This document shows positions 35,359-44,500 of a stretch of 64,000 nt of DNA, piece after piece. The notes under the pieces are model-generated. The model was not told where the DNA came from, did not search any database, and saw only the letters and a program-made list of their open reading frames with translations. A program made the translations under genes and the position numbers. The stretch comes from JANQIO01 sp043513815 (GTDB lineage: Bacteria; Pseudomonadota; Gammaproteobacteria; Pseudomonadales; Halieaceae). Each line of letters begins with the position of its first letter. Within the stretch, counting starts at the first letter, position 1. Where the stretch lies: assembly GCA_043513815.1 (NCBI GenBank), contig CP121313.1, positions 186,001 to 250,000 on the forward strand. Direction: 5' to 3'.

Positions 35359-36296
35359 CTGACCCCGGGCAGGCTTTCGAGGCCCTGGCGCTGCGCTTGC
35401 CGGCCTATGACGAGGCCGGGGAGTTGCCTGGCGTACAGGCCTACCTGAGCTACTACGGTCTGGATTTCGGCGCCGATTTTCCGGCGGCAAGGCATCGCCT
35501 CGGCACGATCCCCTCGGGCGATCACCGCCTGGCCCTGCAGACCTGGGAACAGCCTGGCGCAAGCGCCACGGTGTACCTGGTGCACGGCTACTTCGACCAC
35601 GTCGGCCTGTACGCACACCTGGTGCGCTTTGGCCTGGAGCGGGGTAGCAACGTGGTGGCCTTCGACCTCCCCGGTCATGGCCTGTCGACCGGCCCACGGG
35701 CAGAAATCTCTGACTTCGCCGAGTACCGCCAGGCCATTGCCGATGTGCTGGCAACGACGGCGTCGCTGCCGGGCCCGCGGCAGGTTATTGCCCAGAGCAC
35801 CGGGGGTGCCGCGGTCATGGACTTCCTGCAGTGCGAGTCCGCAGCGGGCTTAGATGCGGTGGTGTTGCTGGCGCCCCTGATCTGGCCTCACGGCTGGCGC
35901 GGCATTCGGCTCAGCTACCAGTTGTTGCACCGCTTTGTTGACGCGGTGCCCCGTGGCTTTGCGGAGAACTCCCAGGATCCCGAATTTCTCAAGTTCCTGC
36001 GAGAGGATCCCTTGCAGCACGACCAGATTCCGGCCTGCTGGATAGGCGCACTCAACGACTGGCTGCGGGTCTTCCAGGCTCGCCCGCCCTGCGAGGTGCC
36101 GCTGCTGGTAATACAGGGCGACAATGACGGCACCGTGGATTGGCGCCGCAACCTGCCGGAACTGCGTCGCCACTTCCCACATGCCCAGGTCGAACTGCTC
36201 CCCACCGGCAGGCATCACCTGGCCAACGAAGCCGCCGCCGTACGGGAGCAGATGCTGGCCCGAATTTCGGCCTACCTGGACGCGGAGAGCGGCTAG
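35355..36296 (+). CDS. Alpha/beta-hydrolase (monoacylglycerol lipase/lysophospholipase-like)
   Basis: 313 residues from GTG 35355. Oxyanion region YLVHGYFDHVGLYAHLV; typical VVAFDLPGHGLSTG; nucleophile in VIAQSTGGAAVMDF, where the first glycine of GxSxG is alanine; acid in VIQGDNDGTVDW; histidine in PTGRHHLANE. No signal peptide. The serine hydrolase triad seems complete. The substrate is probably a lipid ester. The stop interlocks with that of the TonB receptor on a CTAG. Confidence 0.85.
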   Translation: MTDPGQAFEALALRLPAYDEAGELPGVQAYLSYYGLDFGADFPAARHRLGTIPSGDHRLALQTWEQPGASATVYLVHGYFDHVGLYAHLVRFGLERGSNVVAFDLPGHGLSTGPRAEISDFAEYRQAIADVLATTASLPGPRQVIAQSTGGAAVMDFLQCESAAGLDAVVLLAPLIWPHGWRGIRLSYQLLHRFVDAVPRGFAENSQDPEFLKFLREDPLQHDQIPACWIGALNDWLRVFQARPPCEVPLLVIQGDNDGTVDWRRNLPELRRHFPHAQVELLPTGRHHLANEAAAVREQMLARISAYLDAESG

Positions 36297-39253
36297 ATTC
36301 GCTGGCTAAGCTTGGCGTACCAGAAGCGCCCCCGCAGTTCGTGGCTGCGACCGTCAAAATTGTCATTGAATGCGGAGGCGGCGAAAGGCGGATCCTCGTC
36401 GAGCACGTTGTCGATGCCCAGCGATACCCGCAGTCCACGCAGTATGTTCAGCACGTAGCTGAACTGCAGGTCCTGGACCACCCATGAGTCGATATTGCGC
36501 TGCACGGTGGTGCCGGGCACGGTCTCGCGCATGTCGCTGATGAAATGCAGGTCATAGCTGCCCCGCCAGCGTTGCCTGGCCCATTGAAGACCCAGCGTGC
36601 CCTTCCATTCCGGCAGGCCGCCCAGCCCCTCTGAGGCGGGATCAACAAATATGCCCGTCAGGCCAGCGGTCGAAGAGGAGCGGTCCAGCTGGATGGAGTA
36701 CTCCTTCATGTAGGCCACATCCAGGGCGGTGGACCACTGACCCCAGTCGCGGGTGGGAAGACGGTAGTTGAAGCTGAGATCGATGCCCTGAATCCGCCGC
36801 TCGCCGACGTTGAGATTGACGGCGGATACATGCCGCAAGTTGCCCTGGGCGTCGCGCACCACCTGGTCTTCGAAGGCACCGCTAGCGGCATTCTGATCGA
36901 CGATAAACTGCGTGCTGGATCCCACCACGTTCTCGGTATCGATATCGAAGTAGTCAATGGCGCTGTAGAAGCCGGGCAGGAAATCCGGTGTCCACACCAT
37001 GCCTACCCCATAGCTTACGGACTTTTCCTCCTCCAGGTCCTCATTGCCACCGGTGACCGTCAGGAACTGGTTGCGACTGCCGTCGGCGAGCCCGTTACAG
37101 CCTGGCAACCGGCCTATGTTTTCGGCAATGGTGCAGGGGTCGGAGATAAACGCCTGTGTTTCGGTGGCGCCCTGGTAGAGCTCATTGAGTGTCGGTGCCC
37201 GGAAGCCCTGGGCGTAGGTGGCCCGGAACAGCCAGGACGGATTGAGCTGCATTCGCAGTCCGACCTTGGGGTTGGTGGTAGCGCCAAAATCGTTGTAGTA
37301 GGAGTAGCGCAAGGCCAGCTCAAGGTCGAACAGCTGGCCCCGGTCTTCGTTGCGGTACAGCGGGGAGATACTCTCGAAATACACCTCACCCACCCGCCGG
37401 TCACCGCGGGTGCGTTCGAAATTGTTGCCGCCGATGATACCGACGTTGGCCAGCAGGCGGTCAGGTTTCTTCTCGGTGGAGGCATCGCGGTACTCCGCCC
37501 CGATGGCGAATTCCACTGGCCCGTGGGTCAGCTCCAGCAGGCGCGTGAAAGCGGTAAAGCTGGTGCCGGCAAGCTTGCTCTCTCCGCGCACCTTTCCCGG
37601 GAGGCGCAGATAATCCTGTTGTGCTGCATTGATGGTGCCCTGGCGGCCAAACAGGTTGATGGGCACGCAACCGTCTACTTCCAGACCCTGGCAGTTTGCG
37701 GCCGGCCCCAGGCCACGTCGCAGACGTCCGCTGTCGACCACGCCGGTGGTGGTTTCATTGGCCTTGCTACGACTCCAGTCCAGGCTCCATTCCCAGTCCC
37801 AGCTCCCGACAATGCCCTCCAGCAGAGCGCTGATGCGGAAAACGTCAGATTTGTTCTGCTGTTGCCGGGGCGACAGCTCGACCAGCCGCCGCCTGACGTC
37901 ATCCAGCTCGACGCCGAAGGGGTTGTAGAGATTGTCCGCCGCCACTGTAATGGGGTGCTGCTCGAAAGCGGTAAACAGGGGTGTGGGTGCCAGCTGGGCC
38001 CTGGCATTGGTGCGGGTGTAGCTCAACTCCAGCTTGCCGGTTAGCAGTTCGCTGAAGTCATAGCTGGTAGACAGGTAGGCGGACAGGCGATCGGAGGGCA
38101 CCAGCGAGGACGTGAACTCAGGAAAATTGAACAGGTCCTCATCGTTGACCGGGCGATACTCGCCGCTGTTGGCATCGCGAATCACAGTCTGGCCGCTGGG
38201 CAGTGTGACGCGGGCGCTGGGGGTGGCGCTGGAACGCAGATCGGCGCCACCGCGAGAGCGGCCGTCGGCTGATTGCGACACGCTGCGATCGCGCGCTGCG
38301 ATTTCGTCCTGGTCAAAATAGCTGGCCGAGAAGAACAAAGACCCGTGCCGGAATCCGGTGCCGTATTGCAGCGTCGTTGTGGTGGTATTGCCGTCGCCCT
38401 GTTGGGCGGCGCCCAGGTACTGCTCCAGCAGCAGGCCGTAGAAGTCTTCCTTCATGATGATATTGACCACACCGGCGATCGCGTCGGAGCCGTAGATGGC
38501 CGAAGCGCCATCCTTCAACACTTCTATGCGTTGCACCGCTGCCGGCGGGATGGTGTTCAGGTCTACCGATTCCCCCGCCAGGCCGTCGTTGGCCACACGC
38601 CTGCCGTTGATCAGCACCAGGGTACTGGAGGCGGGCAGGCCTCGCAGGGTGACAGTAGCGGTGCCATCGCCGCCATTGCTGATGGCAGTACTCGTGGCGT
38701 TGCCTGATACCGACGGCAGGTAGCGCAGGATCTCGCCGAGAGTCTGGGCTCCGGTCAACTCGATGTCCGGAGAGGAGATGACCTCCACCGGCGCGGAGCC
38801 CTGCAGCGTGCTGCGCTTGATGCGCGACCCTGTTACCCGGTTGCCATAAACGTAGAGTTCCTCGATACCGGGAACATAGAGTGGGTTCATGACCAGCAGC
38901 TGCTCGTTCTCGGGGCAGCTGTTGTCACCCCGGCAGCTGCCGTCGTAGATGGCGACAATGCGGCCATCGATCAGGCGCCAGGTGAAATCAGTATCCGCCA
39001 GCAGGCGGTCCAGCGCTTCGTCAGGCGTCAGCCTGCCCTGTACTCGGGATGTATTGATGCCACGAATTTCAGGATCAGAGAAGACGATAGCCAGCCCGCT
39101 TTGGTGGCTGAACTGGATAAGGGATTCGGACAGCGCCTGGCCCGCCAGATCAAAGTTGTAGCGGGCCTGGGCAAAGACGGCGCCCGGGAGACACCACAGG
39201 ACAAGGAAAATGCAAGCGAGCCGCGCTGCATGAAAATACGCCCGTGCGTTCAC
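36293..39253 (-). CDS. TonB-dependent outer-membrane receptor with N-terminal STN signalling domain
   Basis: 986 residues. A signal peptide (about 1-28, cut after AVFA), an STN secretin/TonB domain (about 31-107: FDLAGQALSESLIQFSHQSGLAIVFSD...DEALDRLLADTDFTWRL), a plug (about 130-275, with TVTLRGLPASSTLVLINGRR and IYGSDAIAGVVNIIM), then a beta-barrel to the C-terminus. The STN domain together with fecR and an ECF sigma gene upstream marks a cell-surface-signalling transducer. The ligand is unknown; the opp importer in the same gene run suggests peptides or peptide-like compounds. It ends in I rather than the usual aromatic residue. Confidence 0.93.
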   Translation of the reverse strand: MNARAYFHAARLACIFLVLWCLPGAVFAQARYNFDLAGQALSESLIQFSHQSGLAIVFSDPEIRGINTSRVQGRLTPDEALDRLLADTDFTWRLIDGRIVAIYDGSCRGDNSCPENEQLLVMNPLYVPGIEELYVYGNRVTGSRIKRSTLQGSAPVEVISSPDIELTGAQTLGEILRYLPSVSGNATSTAISNGGDGTATVTLRGLPASSTLVLINGRRVANDGLAGESVDLNTIPPAAVQRIEVLKDGASAIYGSDAIAGVVNIIMKEDFYGLLLEQYLGAAQQGDGNTTTTTLQYGTGFRHGSLFFSASYFDQDEIAARDRSVSQSADGRSRGGADLRSSATPSARVTLPSGQTVIRDANSGEYRPVNDEDLFNFPEFTSSLVPSDRLSAYLSTSYDFSELLTGKLELSYTRTNARAQLAPTPLFTAFEQHPITVAADNLYNPFGVELDDVRRRLVELSPRQQQNKSDVFRISALLEGIVGSWDWEWSLDWSRSKANETTTGVVDSGRLRRGLGPAANCQGLEVDGCVPINLFGRQGTINAAQQDYLRLPGKVRGESKLAGTSFTAFTRLLELTHGPVEFAIGAEYRDASTEKKPDRLLANVGIIGGNNFERTRGDRRVGEVYFESISPLYRNEDRGQLFDLELALRYSYYNDFGATTNPKVGLRMQLNPSWLFRATYAQGFRAPTLNELYQGATETQAFISDPCTIAENIGRLPGCNGLADGSRNQFLTVTGGNEDLEEEKSVSYGVGMVWTPDFLPGFYSAIDYFDIDTENVVGSSTQFIVDQNAASGAFEDQVVRDAQGNLRHVSAVNLNVGERRIQGIDLSFNYRLPTRDWGQWSTALDVAYMKEYSIQLDRSSSTAGLTGIFVDPASEGLGGLPEWKGTLGLQWARQRWRGSYDLHFISDMRETVPGTTVQRNIDSWVVQDLQFSYVLNILRGLRVSLGIDNVLDEDPPFAASAFNDNFDGRSHELRGRFWYAKLSQRI

Positions 39254-39268
39254 AGGCGAAAACTTAGC

Positions 39269-40249
39269 CTATAGGGGCGCCCTGATCAACTGAATGCTGC
39301 CGTCGTCCAGGGTGACGCTGCGCACCCCGACGGTGTGTTCCAGCGCCAGCAGGATGCTGTCGAGATCCTCAAGCTGGAAAACGCCGGACACCGAGGTCTG
39401 GGTAAGGTCTGGCTCGGCGATGAAAATCCGGTTGGGATGGTAGCGTGAAAGCTCGATGACCAGTGCACCCAGGGGCATGTCATGGGCTACCAATCTGCCG
39501 TCGCGCCAGGCCAGCAGGTCGCCGGCATCGACACTCGCCGCATCGGACAGGCCGCTGCGGCTGCCGGTCAGTCGTTGATCGCTGTACAGCAGTTCGGTCT
39601 GGGCGGGGCGGCTGTCGGGCGCATTGAGCTCGGTGACCCGGACGACACCCTCGGTGACGGTGACCTCACTGCGGTCGCCGGTCAACAGGATATTGAAAGC
39701 GGTGCCTAGGGCACGCACCTCGGTATTTCCGGCAGTAACCAGAAAGGGCCGGTCAGCGTCGTGGGCCACCTGGAAGAAAGCTTCGCCGCGCATCAATGTT
39801 AGTTGGCGCTTACCACGACTGAAGTCTACTGAAAGTCGGCTATTGGTGTTGAGCTTGGCCGAGGAGCCATCAGACAGCTTGACTGCCAGCTGCTCCCCCA
39901 GGCGGGTCTGGTATTCCTGGCGGGTGGGGTCCAGGCTCAGCTCCGGCGCCAGCAATACCGCCACTACCAGCGAGGCGGCCAGCGCCAGGCCGGTAGCGAG
40001 CCAACGCCGGCGGGAAGGCTGCTTTTCAGGCTCCCGGCGGTACCTGACTACGTCGAGGTCCTCCCACATGGCGAGCATCGCATCCATGGCTCTGGCATGG
40101 GCCGGGCTGGCCGCCAGCCAGAGCGCAAACTGTTCGCGGTCCGCATCGCTGGCATCGTCGGCCTGCAGGCGGGCAATCCACTGGCAGGCCTTTTCTTCCA
40201 TGGCAGCCTGAAAGTCGCGATTTGGTGTGTTGTCGGTGACGCCGGGCAT
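39269..40249 (-). CDS. FecR-family anti-sigma/transmembrane sensor
   Basis: About 326 residues. A cytoplasmic N-terminal domain (DUF4880-like: ACQWIARLQADDASDADREQFALWLAASP) is followed by one membrane span (about 85-105, WLATGLALAASLVVAVLL), the periplasmic FecR domain (about 125-225) and a C-terminal DUF4974/STN-like domain (LVIELSRYHPNRIFIAEPDL). It would relay receptor occupancy to the sigma factor. ATG 40249 is preferred; the frame is open to 40312. It lies 15 bases before the receptor gene. Confidence 0.92.
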   Translation of the reverse strand: MPGVTDNTPNRDFQAAMEEKACQWIARLQADDASDADREQFALWLAASPAHARAMDAMLAMWEDLDVVRYRREPEKQPSRRRWLATGLALAASLVVAVLLAPELSLDPTRQEYQTRLGEQLAVKLSDGSSAKLNTNSRLSVDFSRGKRQLTLMRGEAFFQVAHDADRPFLVTAGNTEVRALGTAFNILLTGDRSEVTVTEGVVRVTELNAPDSRPAQTELLYSDQRLTGSRSGLSDAASVDAGDLLAWRDGRLVAHDMPLGALVIELSRYHPNRIFIAEPDLTQTSVSGVFQLEDLDSILLALEHTVGVRSVTLDDGSIQLIRAPL

Positions 40250-40342
40250 GTTTATCTGCTCTGTTCCTTGCGATTCCAGGCTATGCAGGCCTGGCAGCGG
40301 CTGCAGGCGCACTATTGCGCCTCTTTAACATTGTGCGATCGT

Positions 40343-40410
40343 TAGTATCTCGCGGCCTTTGGTATCCCGCTGGTACTAGTATCCCGCTCTCTCTAGTATC
40401 TCGCTATTTG
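40343..40410. repeat. 17-bp tandem repeat, four copies, between the sigma and fecR genes
   Basis: Units starting at 40343, 40360, 40377 and 40394, each exactly 17 bases. The first 12 bases are conserved (T-A/G-GTATC-C/T-CGCY), the last five vary. Conserved core with variable remainder looks more like a binding-site array than a pure slippage repeat. It lies within the roughly 290-base sigma-fecR gap. Confidence 0.85.
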
Positions 40411-40542
40411 CCTGCCGAATGTCACCGAAATTGCCGTTCAAACTAACCAGAAACACTCATCAGGCGGCAATCAACAAGCTGTTGGCACTATTTTGTGCTG
40501 TGCCGTATGACACTTAAACGTAGTAGCAGCACAATCCCTCAA

Positions 40543-41124
40543 TCAATCCTGGCGATTTTGAGACCCCGGTCCCGTAATGTCTTCTTCACCTTCAGCATAG
40601 TAATCGCTGAGTTCCTGGCGGCAGGCCTTCAAGGCCTGCAGGATGTATTTTTCAACGCTGGATACCGACACGCCCAACTCTCGGGCGATATCGCCGTAGG
40701 ACAGGCCCGAGCTGCGATGCAGCAGGAACGCCTGCCGACATTTCTCCGGCAGGCGATCCAGGGCCTGGTAGATGCGGGCAAGTTTCTCCCGGCTGCTGAG
40801 GATTTTCTCCGGAGAGGCGCTGTCCGCTGATCCTTCGCTGAACTCTGCTTCACCGCCGTCGCGAATTTCGGCCTTCAGGTAGCGGTAATGCAGGCTGCGT
40901 CGTCGCAGCTGGTCCACGGCCAGATTGGAGGCCACCTGGAACAGGAAGGCGCGGGCGTTGTCGAGCTGGTCGGGGTGCTCGAGTCTATAAAGGCGAATGA
41001 ACGTTTCCTGGGCGACCTCGGCGGCATCTGCCGGGTTGTCCAGCTTGCGGGTAAGAAAGCGCTCCAGCGAGGGCCCATAGCGTTCGGCCAGCTCACGCAG
41101 GAAGCGATCTTTCTCGTCTTCCAT
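40543..41124 (-). CDS. ECF sigma factor (FecI-like)
   Basis: About 193 residues from ATG 41124. Region 2 is in PADAAEVAQETFIRLYRLEHPDQLDNARAFLFQVASNLAVDQLRRR, and region 4 in ALDRLPEKCRQAFLLHRSSGLSYGDIARELGVSVSSVEKYILQALKACRQ. With fecR and an STN-bearing receptor downstream it forms a cell-surface-signalling trio. Its start is only 16 bases after the oppF stop, so it may be transcribed from the opp promoter. A TTG at 41160 would extend it into oppF. Confidence 0.93.
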   Translation of the reverse strand: MEDEKDRFLRELAERYGPSLERFLTRKLDNPADAAEVAQETFIRLYRLEHPDQLDNARAFLFQVASNLAVDQLRRRSLHYRYLKAEIRDGGEAEFSEGSADSASPEKILSSREKLARIYQALDRLPEKCRQAFLLHRSSGLSYGDIARELGVSVSSVEKYILQALKACRQELSDYYAEGEEDITGPGSQNRQD

Positions 41125-41140
41125 ACCGGCGCCCGCAACG

Positions 41141-42088
41141 CTAGTAGAGGTGGCAGGCAATCATGCGCTGTTCGTCGATGAACTTTGGCACCGGCGTTTC
41201 CTCGCGGCAGCGATTGCTGACTTCCGGACAGCGATCGGCAAATCGACAGCCCGGCTTGGGGTTGATGGGAGAGGGAATCTCGCCCTGGGGCGGCTGGTGG
41301 GCACGAGCCTTTTCCCGGTTTGGGTCCGCTACCGGATTGGAGGCGATCAGCATGCGGGTGTAGGGGTGCTTGGGCTCAAAATACACTTCTTCGGACGGGC
41401 CCTCCTCCACCACCGAACCGAGGTACATGACCGCCATGCGATCACAGAGATAGCGCACCATGGACAGGTCGTGGGCGATAAACAGCAGCGTCAGCCCTAG
41501 GCTCTCCTTGAGCTCCTGTAGCAGGTTGATGACCTGGGCCTGCACCGACACATCGAGGGCGGATATGGGCTCGTCGCACACCACAAACCGCGGCTTGACG
41601 ATCAGCGCCCGCGCGATGCCGATGCGCTGACGCTGGCCGCCAGAGAACTCGTGCGGATAGCGGTTGGCATGGTCGCGCTTGAGACCGACGCGCTCCAGCC
41701 ACTGGGCCACCAGCTCCCGGTAGTCACTCTTGCCGCCACCCGCCTGCAGCCTCAGTGGCTCGGAAATGATTTCCTGAATGGTCATGCGTGGGTTCAGCGA
41801 GGTATAGGGATCCTGGAAAATCATCTGGATATTGGTGGAAAGCTGCTGGAAGTCCTCCCGGGCGTAGCGCTCCGGCAGCGGCTTGCCGCGGAACAGAACA
41901 TCGCCGCTGGTCTTCGACTGCAGGCCTGCCAGGGTCTTGCCCAGGGTGGACTTGCCGCAGCCGCTCTCTCCCACCAGTCCGAGAATTTCATTCTCGGCAA
42001 TGTTCAGTGAGACGCCGTCAACGGCATGTACAATCCGGCCGTGGCCGATATCGAAATGGGTCTTGAGATTGCGGACTTCAACCAGCAT
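41141..42088 (-). CDS. oppF: Oligopeptide ABC transporter ATP-binding protein OppF-like
   Basis: 315 residues. Walker A GESGCGKSTLGKTLAGL, Q-loop MIFQDPYTSLNPRMT, signature EFSGGQRQRIGIARAL, Walker B FVVCDEPISALDVSVQ, H-loop FIAHDLSMV; the C-terminal oligopeptide/dipeptide motif with cysteines (PGCRFADRCPEVSNRC) may hold an iron-sulfur cluster as proposed for the family. ATG 42088 has GGGGAG six bases upstream and overlaps oppD by 11 bases. Opp versus Dpp is inferred. Confidence 0.92.
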   Translation of the reverse strand: MLVEVRNLKTHFDIGHGRIVHAVDGVSLNIAENEILGLVGESGCGKSTLGKTLAGLQSKTSGDVLFRGKPLPERYAREDFQQLSTNIQMIFQDPYTSLNPRMTIQEIISEPLRLQAGGGKSDYRELVAQWLERVGLKRDHANRYPHEFSGGQRQRIGIARALIVKPRFVVCDEPISALDVSVQAQVINLLQELKESLGLTLLFIAHDLSMVRYLCDRMAVMYLGSVVEEGPSEEVYFEPKHPYTRMLIASNPVADPNREKARAHQPPQGEIPSPINPKPGCRFADRCPEVSNRCREETPVPKFIDEQRMIACHLY

Positions 42089-43100
42089 GCCCATCTCCCC
42101 TGGCGGTGGCCGGCGCATCTTCATGCAGTAACCAGCAGCTGGCCTGGTGGGCATTTCCCACTGGATAGTTCGCCGGGCCCTGCCGATTGCAGATGCGCAT
42201 GGCGTGGGGGCAGCGTGGATGGTAGGCACAGCCTGGCGGTGGCGAGAACAGGTCGGGCGGGCTGCCAGGTATCGCCTCCAGTCGCTCGGTGCCGCGCTGG
42301 TGCATATCGGGCATGGCTTCCTTCAGGCCCTGGGTATAGGGGTGCGCGGCGCGGTAAAAAATATCGTCTACCGAGCCGTATTCCACCACTTCGCCTGCAT
42401 ACATTACCGCTACCCGGTCAGCCATGCGCGCGACCACGCCCAGGTCATGGGTGATCAGTACGATGGCCATCCGATCTTCGCGCTGGATTTCGCGCATCAG
42501 CTCCAGCACCTGGTCCTGGATAGTGACGTCCAGGGCGGTGGTGGGCTCGTCCGCAATCAGCAGCTTCGGGGTGCAGGCCAGGCTCATGGAGATCATTACC
42601 CGCTGCAACATGCCACCGGAGAATTCAAAGGGGTACTGCCTGGCTCGTTGCGAGGCTTCTGGAATGCGGGTGCGTTCCAGCAGACGCACGGCTTCTGCCA
42701 GTGCAGCGTCTTTCGAGATGCCACGGTGTACCACCAGGGTCTCGGCGATCTGCTCGCCAATCCGCATGGTGGGGTTCAGGGAGGTCATCGGGTCCTGGAA
42801 AATCATGCCCATGTCAGCGCCACGCACTGTATTGAGCTGGGTCTGGTTGAGACCCACCAGTTCCTTGCCCAGCAGCTTTGCCGAGCCGGAAGTTATGCGG
42901 CCGGGTGGCATGGGGATAAGCCCCATAAGCGCCTGCACGGTGACCGACTTACCGCAGCCGGATTCGCCGACCACTGCCAGGGTTTCCCCGGCATAAACAT
43001 CGTAGGACACCCCACGCACGGCTCGCACCACGCCGCCATAGGTGTCGAATTCAACCTGGAGGTCCTTGACACTCAGCACCGGTACGTCCTGCTCACTCAT
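42078..43100 (-). CDS. oppD: Oligopeptide ABC transporter ATP-binding protein OppD-like
   Basis: 340 residues. Walker A GESGCGKSVTVQALMGL, signature EFSGGMLQRVMISMSLAC, Walker B LLIADEPTTALDVTIQ, H-loop LITHDLGVVARMADRVAVMYAGE, then the C-terminal PPGCAYHPRCPHAMRIC cysteine motif. It forms the heterodimer with OppF. Its start overlaps the oppC stop (ATGA). Confidence 0.93.
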   Translation of the reverse strand: MSEQDVPVLSVKDLQVEFDTYGGVVRAVRGVSYDVYAGETLAVVGESGCGKSVTVQALMGLIPMPPGRITSGSAKLLGKELVGLNQTQLNTVRGADMGMIFQDPMTSLNPTMRIGEQIAETLVVHRGISKDAALAEAVRLLERTRIPEASQRARQYPFEFSGGMLQRVMISMSLACTPKLLIADEPTTALDVTIQDQVLELMREIQREDRMAIVLITHDLGVVARMADRVAVMYAGEVVEYGSVDDIFYRAAHPYTQGLKEAMPDMHQRGTERLEAIPGSPPDLFSPPPGCAYHPRCPHAMRICNRQGPANYPVGNAHQASCWLLHEDAPATARGDGHAG

Positions 43101-44500
43101 GTGCCGCTCCTCATGCGCGCGTCCATGGCATCGCGCAGCCCGTCGCCCAGCAGATTGAAAGCGAGCACCGTGATACTGATAAACAGGGCCGGGAACAGCA
43201 GTTCGTGGGGGTGTGAAAGCATGGTGCGAATACCGTCATTGCACATGGATCCCCAGGACGGTGTCGGCGGCACCACTCCCATACCGATAAAGGAGAGGAA
43301 GGCCTCGGTAAAAATGGCCGTGGGAATAGCAAAAGTCAGCGACACCAGCAGGACGCCCATGACATTGGGCAGGATGTGCCGCGCCACGAGATAGGGGGCG
43401 GAGGCACCCATCATTCGCGCGGCGGCGATATAGGCTTCCTCACGAATCTGAAGCACCTGGCCCCTGACCAGCCGGGCCGTCGCGGGCCAACTCAATAACA
43501 CCAGCGCCAGCAACATCGGCCCGATACCGCTTTCACCGGGGCCCAGGCCAAAGGCAATCTTGAACAGGATCATGAACAGCAGGAACGGCAGGGCGATGAC
43601 GAAGTCGGCAAAGCGCATCATCACATCGTCGAGGCGCCCGCCGCTGTAGCCGGCGAGACCGCCGTAGACGAGGCCAATAACTACGAAGATAAGCGGCGCG
43701 CAGATACCGATAAACAACGAAGTGCGCGCCCCCCACATCAACCGCGCCAGCATGTCCCGGCCCAGGTAGTCGGTGCCCAGGGGATGGGATTCGAGTCGGA
43801 TAGAGCTACCGACGACTTCATCCCGGGTGGCGCCCTCGGCCAGCAGGCCGCGGTACTGGGCTTCCGAGAACAGCAGTGCCTGCTGAACCTCGACAGGCAG
43901 CGTGGTGTAGGCACGCGACTCCTCGCTGTCGTAGACGCCGACGATAGAGTAATAGTACTGACGTGTTTCCAGGCCCAGAAGATCGCGGTAGCTGATGTCG
44001 TGCGGCATCAGCCTGACCAGCGGCAGGCCCAGGTCATCGGCGTCGCGGGGCTCGTACTCATGACGGTAGAGCTGGTAGGCGTCCACCCCCGGTAGTGGAT
44101 CCCAGGCCAGGTCGACGCCCTCTGAGTGTGGCGTGCCGAGCACGCGAAGGTTGGGGGCCGCGGCACCCGGATCGACGACCTGTGTGCTGATGGCGGTATG
44201 GGTCACCGTCGGCACTGGCATATTGTCGGCAACGACTACCGCAGAGCGCCCCAGGCTTGGCGGTTGGGAAACCTGCTCCAGATCCTGCAGGGCCGGATCG
44301 ACCGGCCACAACACAGGCCCTGCCAGCGTGAACAGCAGCAGCCCGACAACAATGTACAGTGAGCTCAGCGCGCGCCGGTTGCTGCGCAGGCGCCGCCACA
44401 CATCCTGCCAGTAAGACAGTGACGGGCGGTCGATGCGGTCGCCTTCACGGGCGGCGTCAAGGGCCTGGAAATCTTCGGCGGTAGGGGAGTAGCTGCCCAT
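43097..44500 (-). CDS. oppC: Oligopeptide ABC transporter permease OppC-like, with large FN3-like periplasmic insert
   Basis: 467 residues, about 150 more than usual. After a cytoplasmic start and the first span (about 44-66), roughly residues 67-238 are extra. Part of this (about 115-205: LAWDPLPGVDAYQLYRHEY ... YYYSIVGVYDSEESRAY) reads like a fibronectin type III domain. The normal OppC sequence resumes at HPLGTDYLGRDMLARL, with about five further spans and the EAA-type loop AYIAARMMGAS. The insert sits in the periplasmic loop next to the substrate-binding protein. The frame is continuous. Confidence 0.9.
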   Translation of the reverse strand: MGSYSPTAEDFQALDAAREGDRIDRPSLSYWQDVWRRLRSNRRALSSLYIVVGLLLFTLAGPVLWPVDPALQDLEQVSQPPSLGRSAVVVADNMPVPTVTHTAISTQVVDPGAAAPNLRVLGTPHSEGVDLAWDPLPGVDAYQLYRHEYEPRDADDLGLPLVRLMPHDISYRDLLGLETRQYYYSIVGVYDSEESRAYTTLPVEVQQALLFSEAQYRGLLAEGATRDEVVGSSIRLESHPLGTDYLGRDMLARLMWGARTSLFIGICAPLIFVVIGLVYGGLAGYSGGRLDDVMMRFADFVIALPFLLFMILFKIAFGLGPGESGIGPMLLALVLLSWPATARLVRGQVLQIREEAYIAAARMMGASAPYLVARHILPNVMGVLLVSLTFAIPTAIFTEAFLSFIGMGVVPPTPSWGSMCNDGIRTMLSHPHELLFPALFISITVLAFNLLGDGLRDAMDARMRSGT

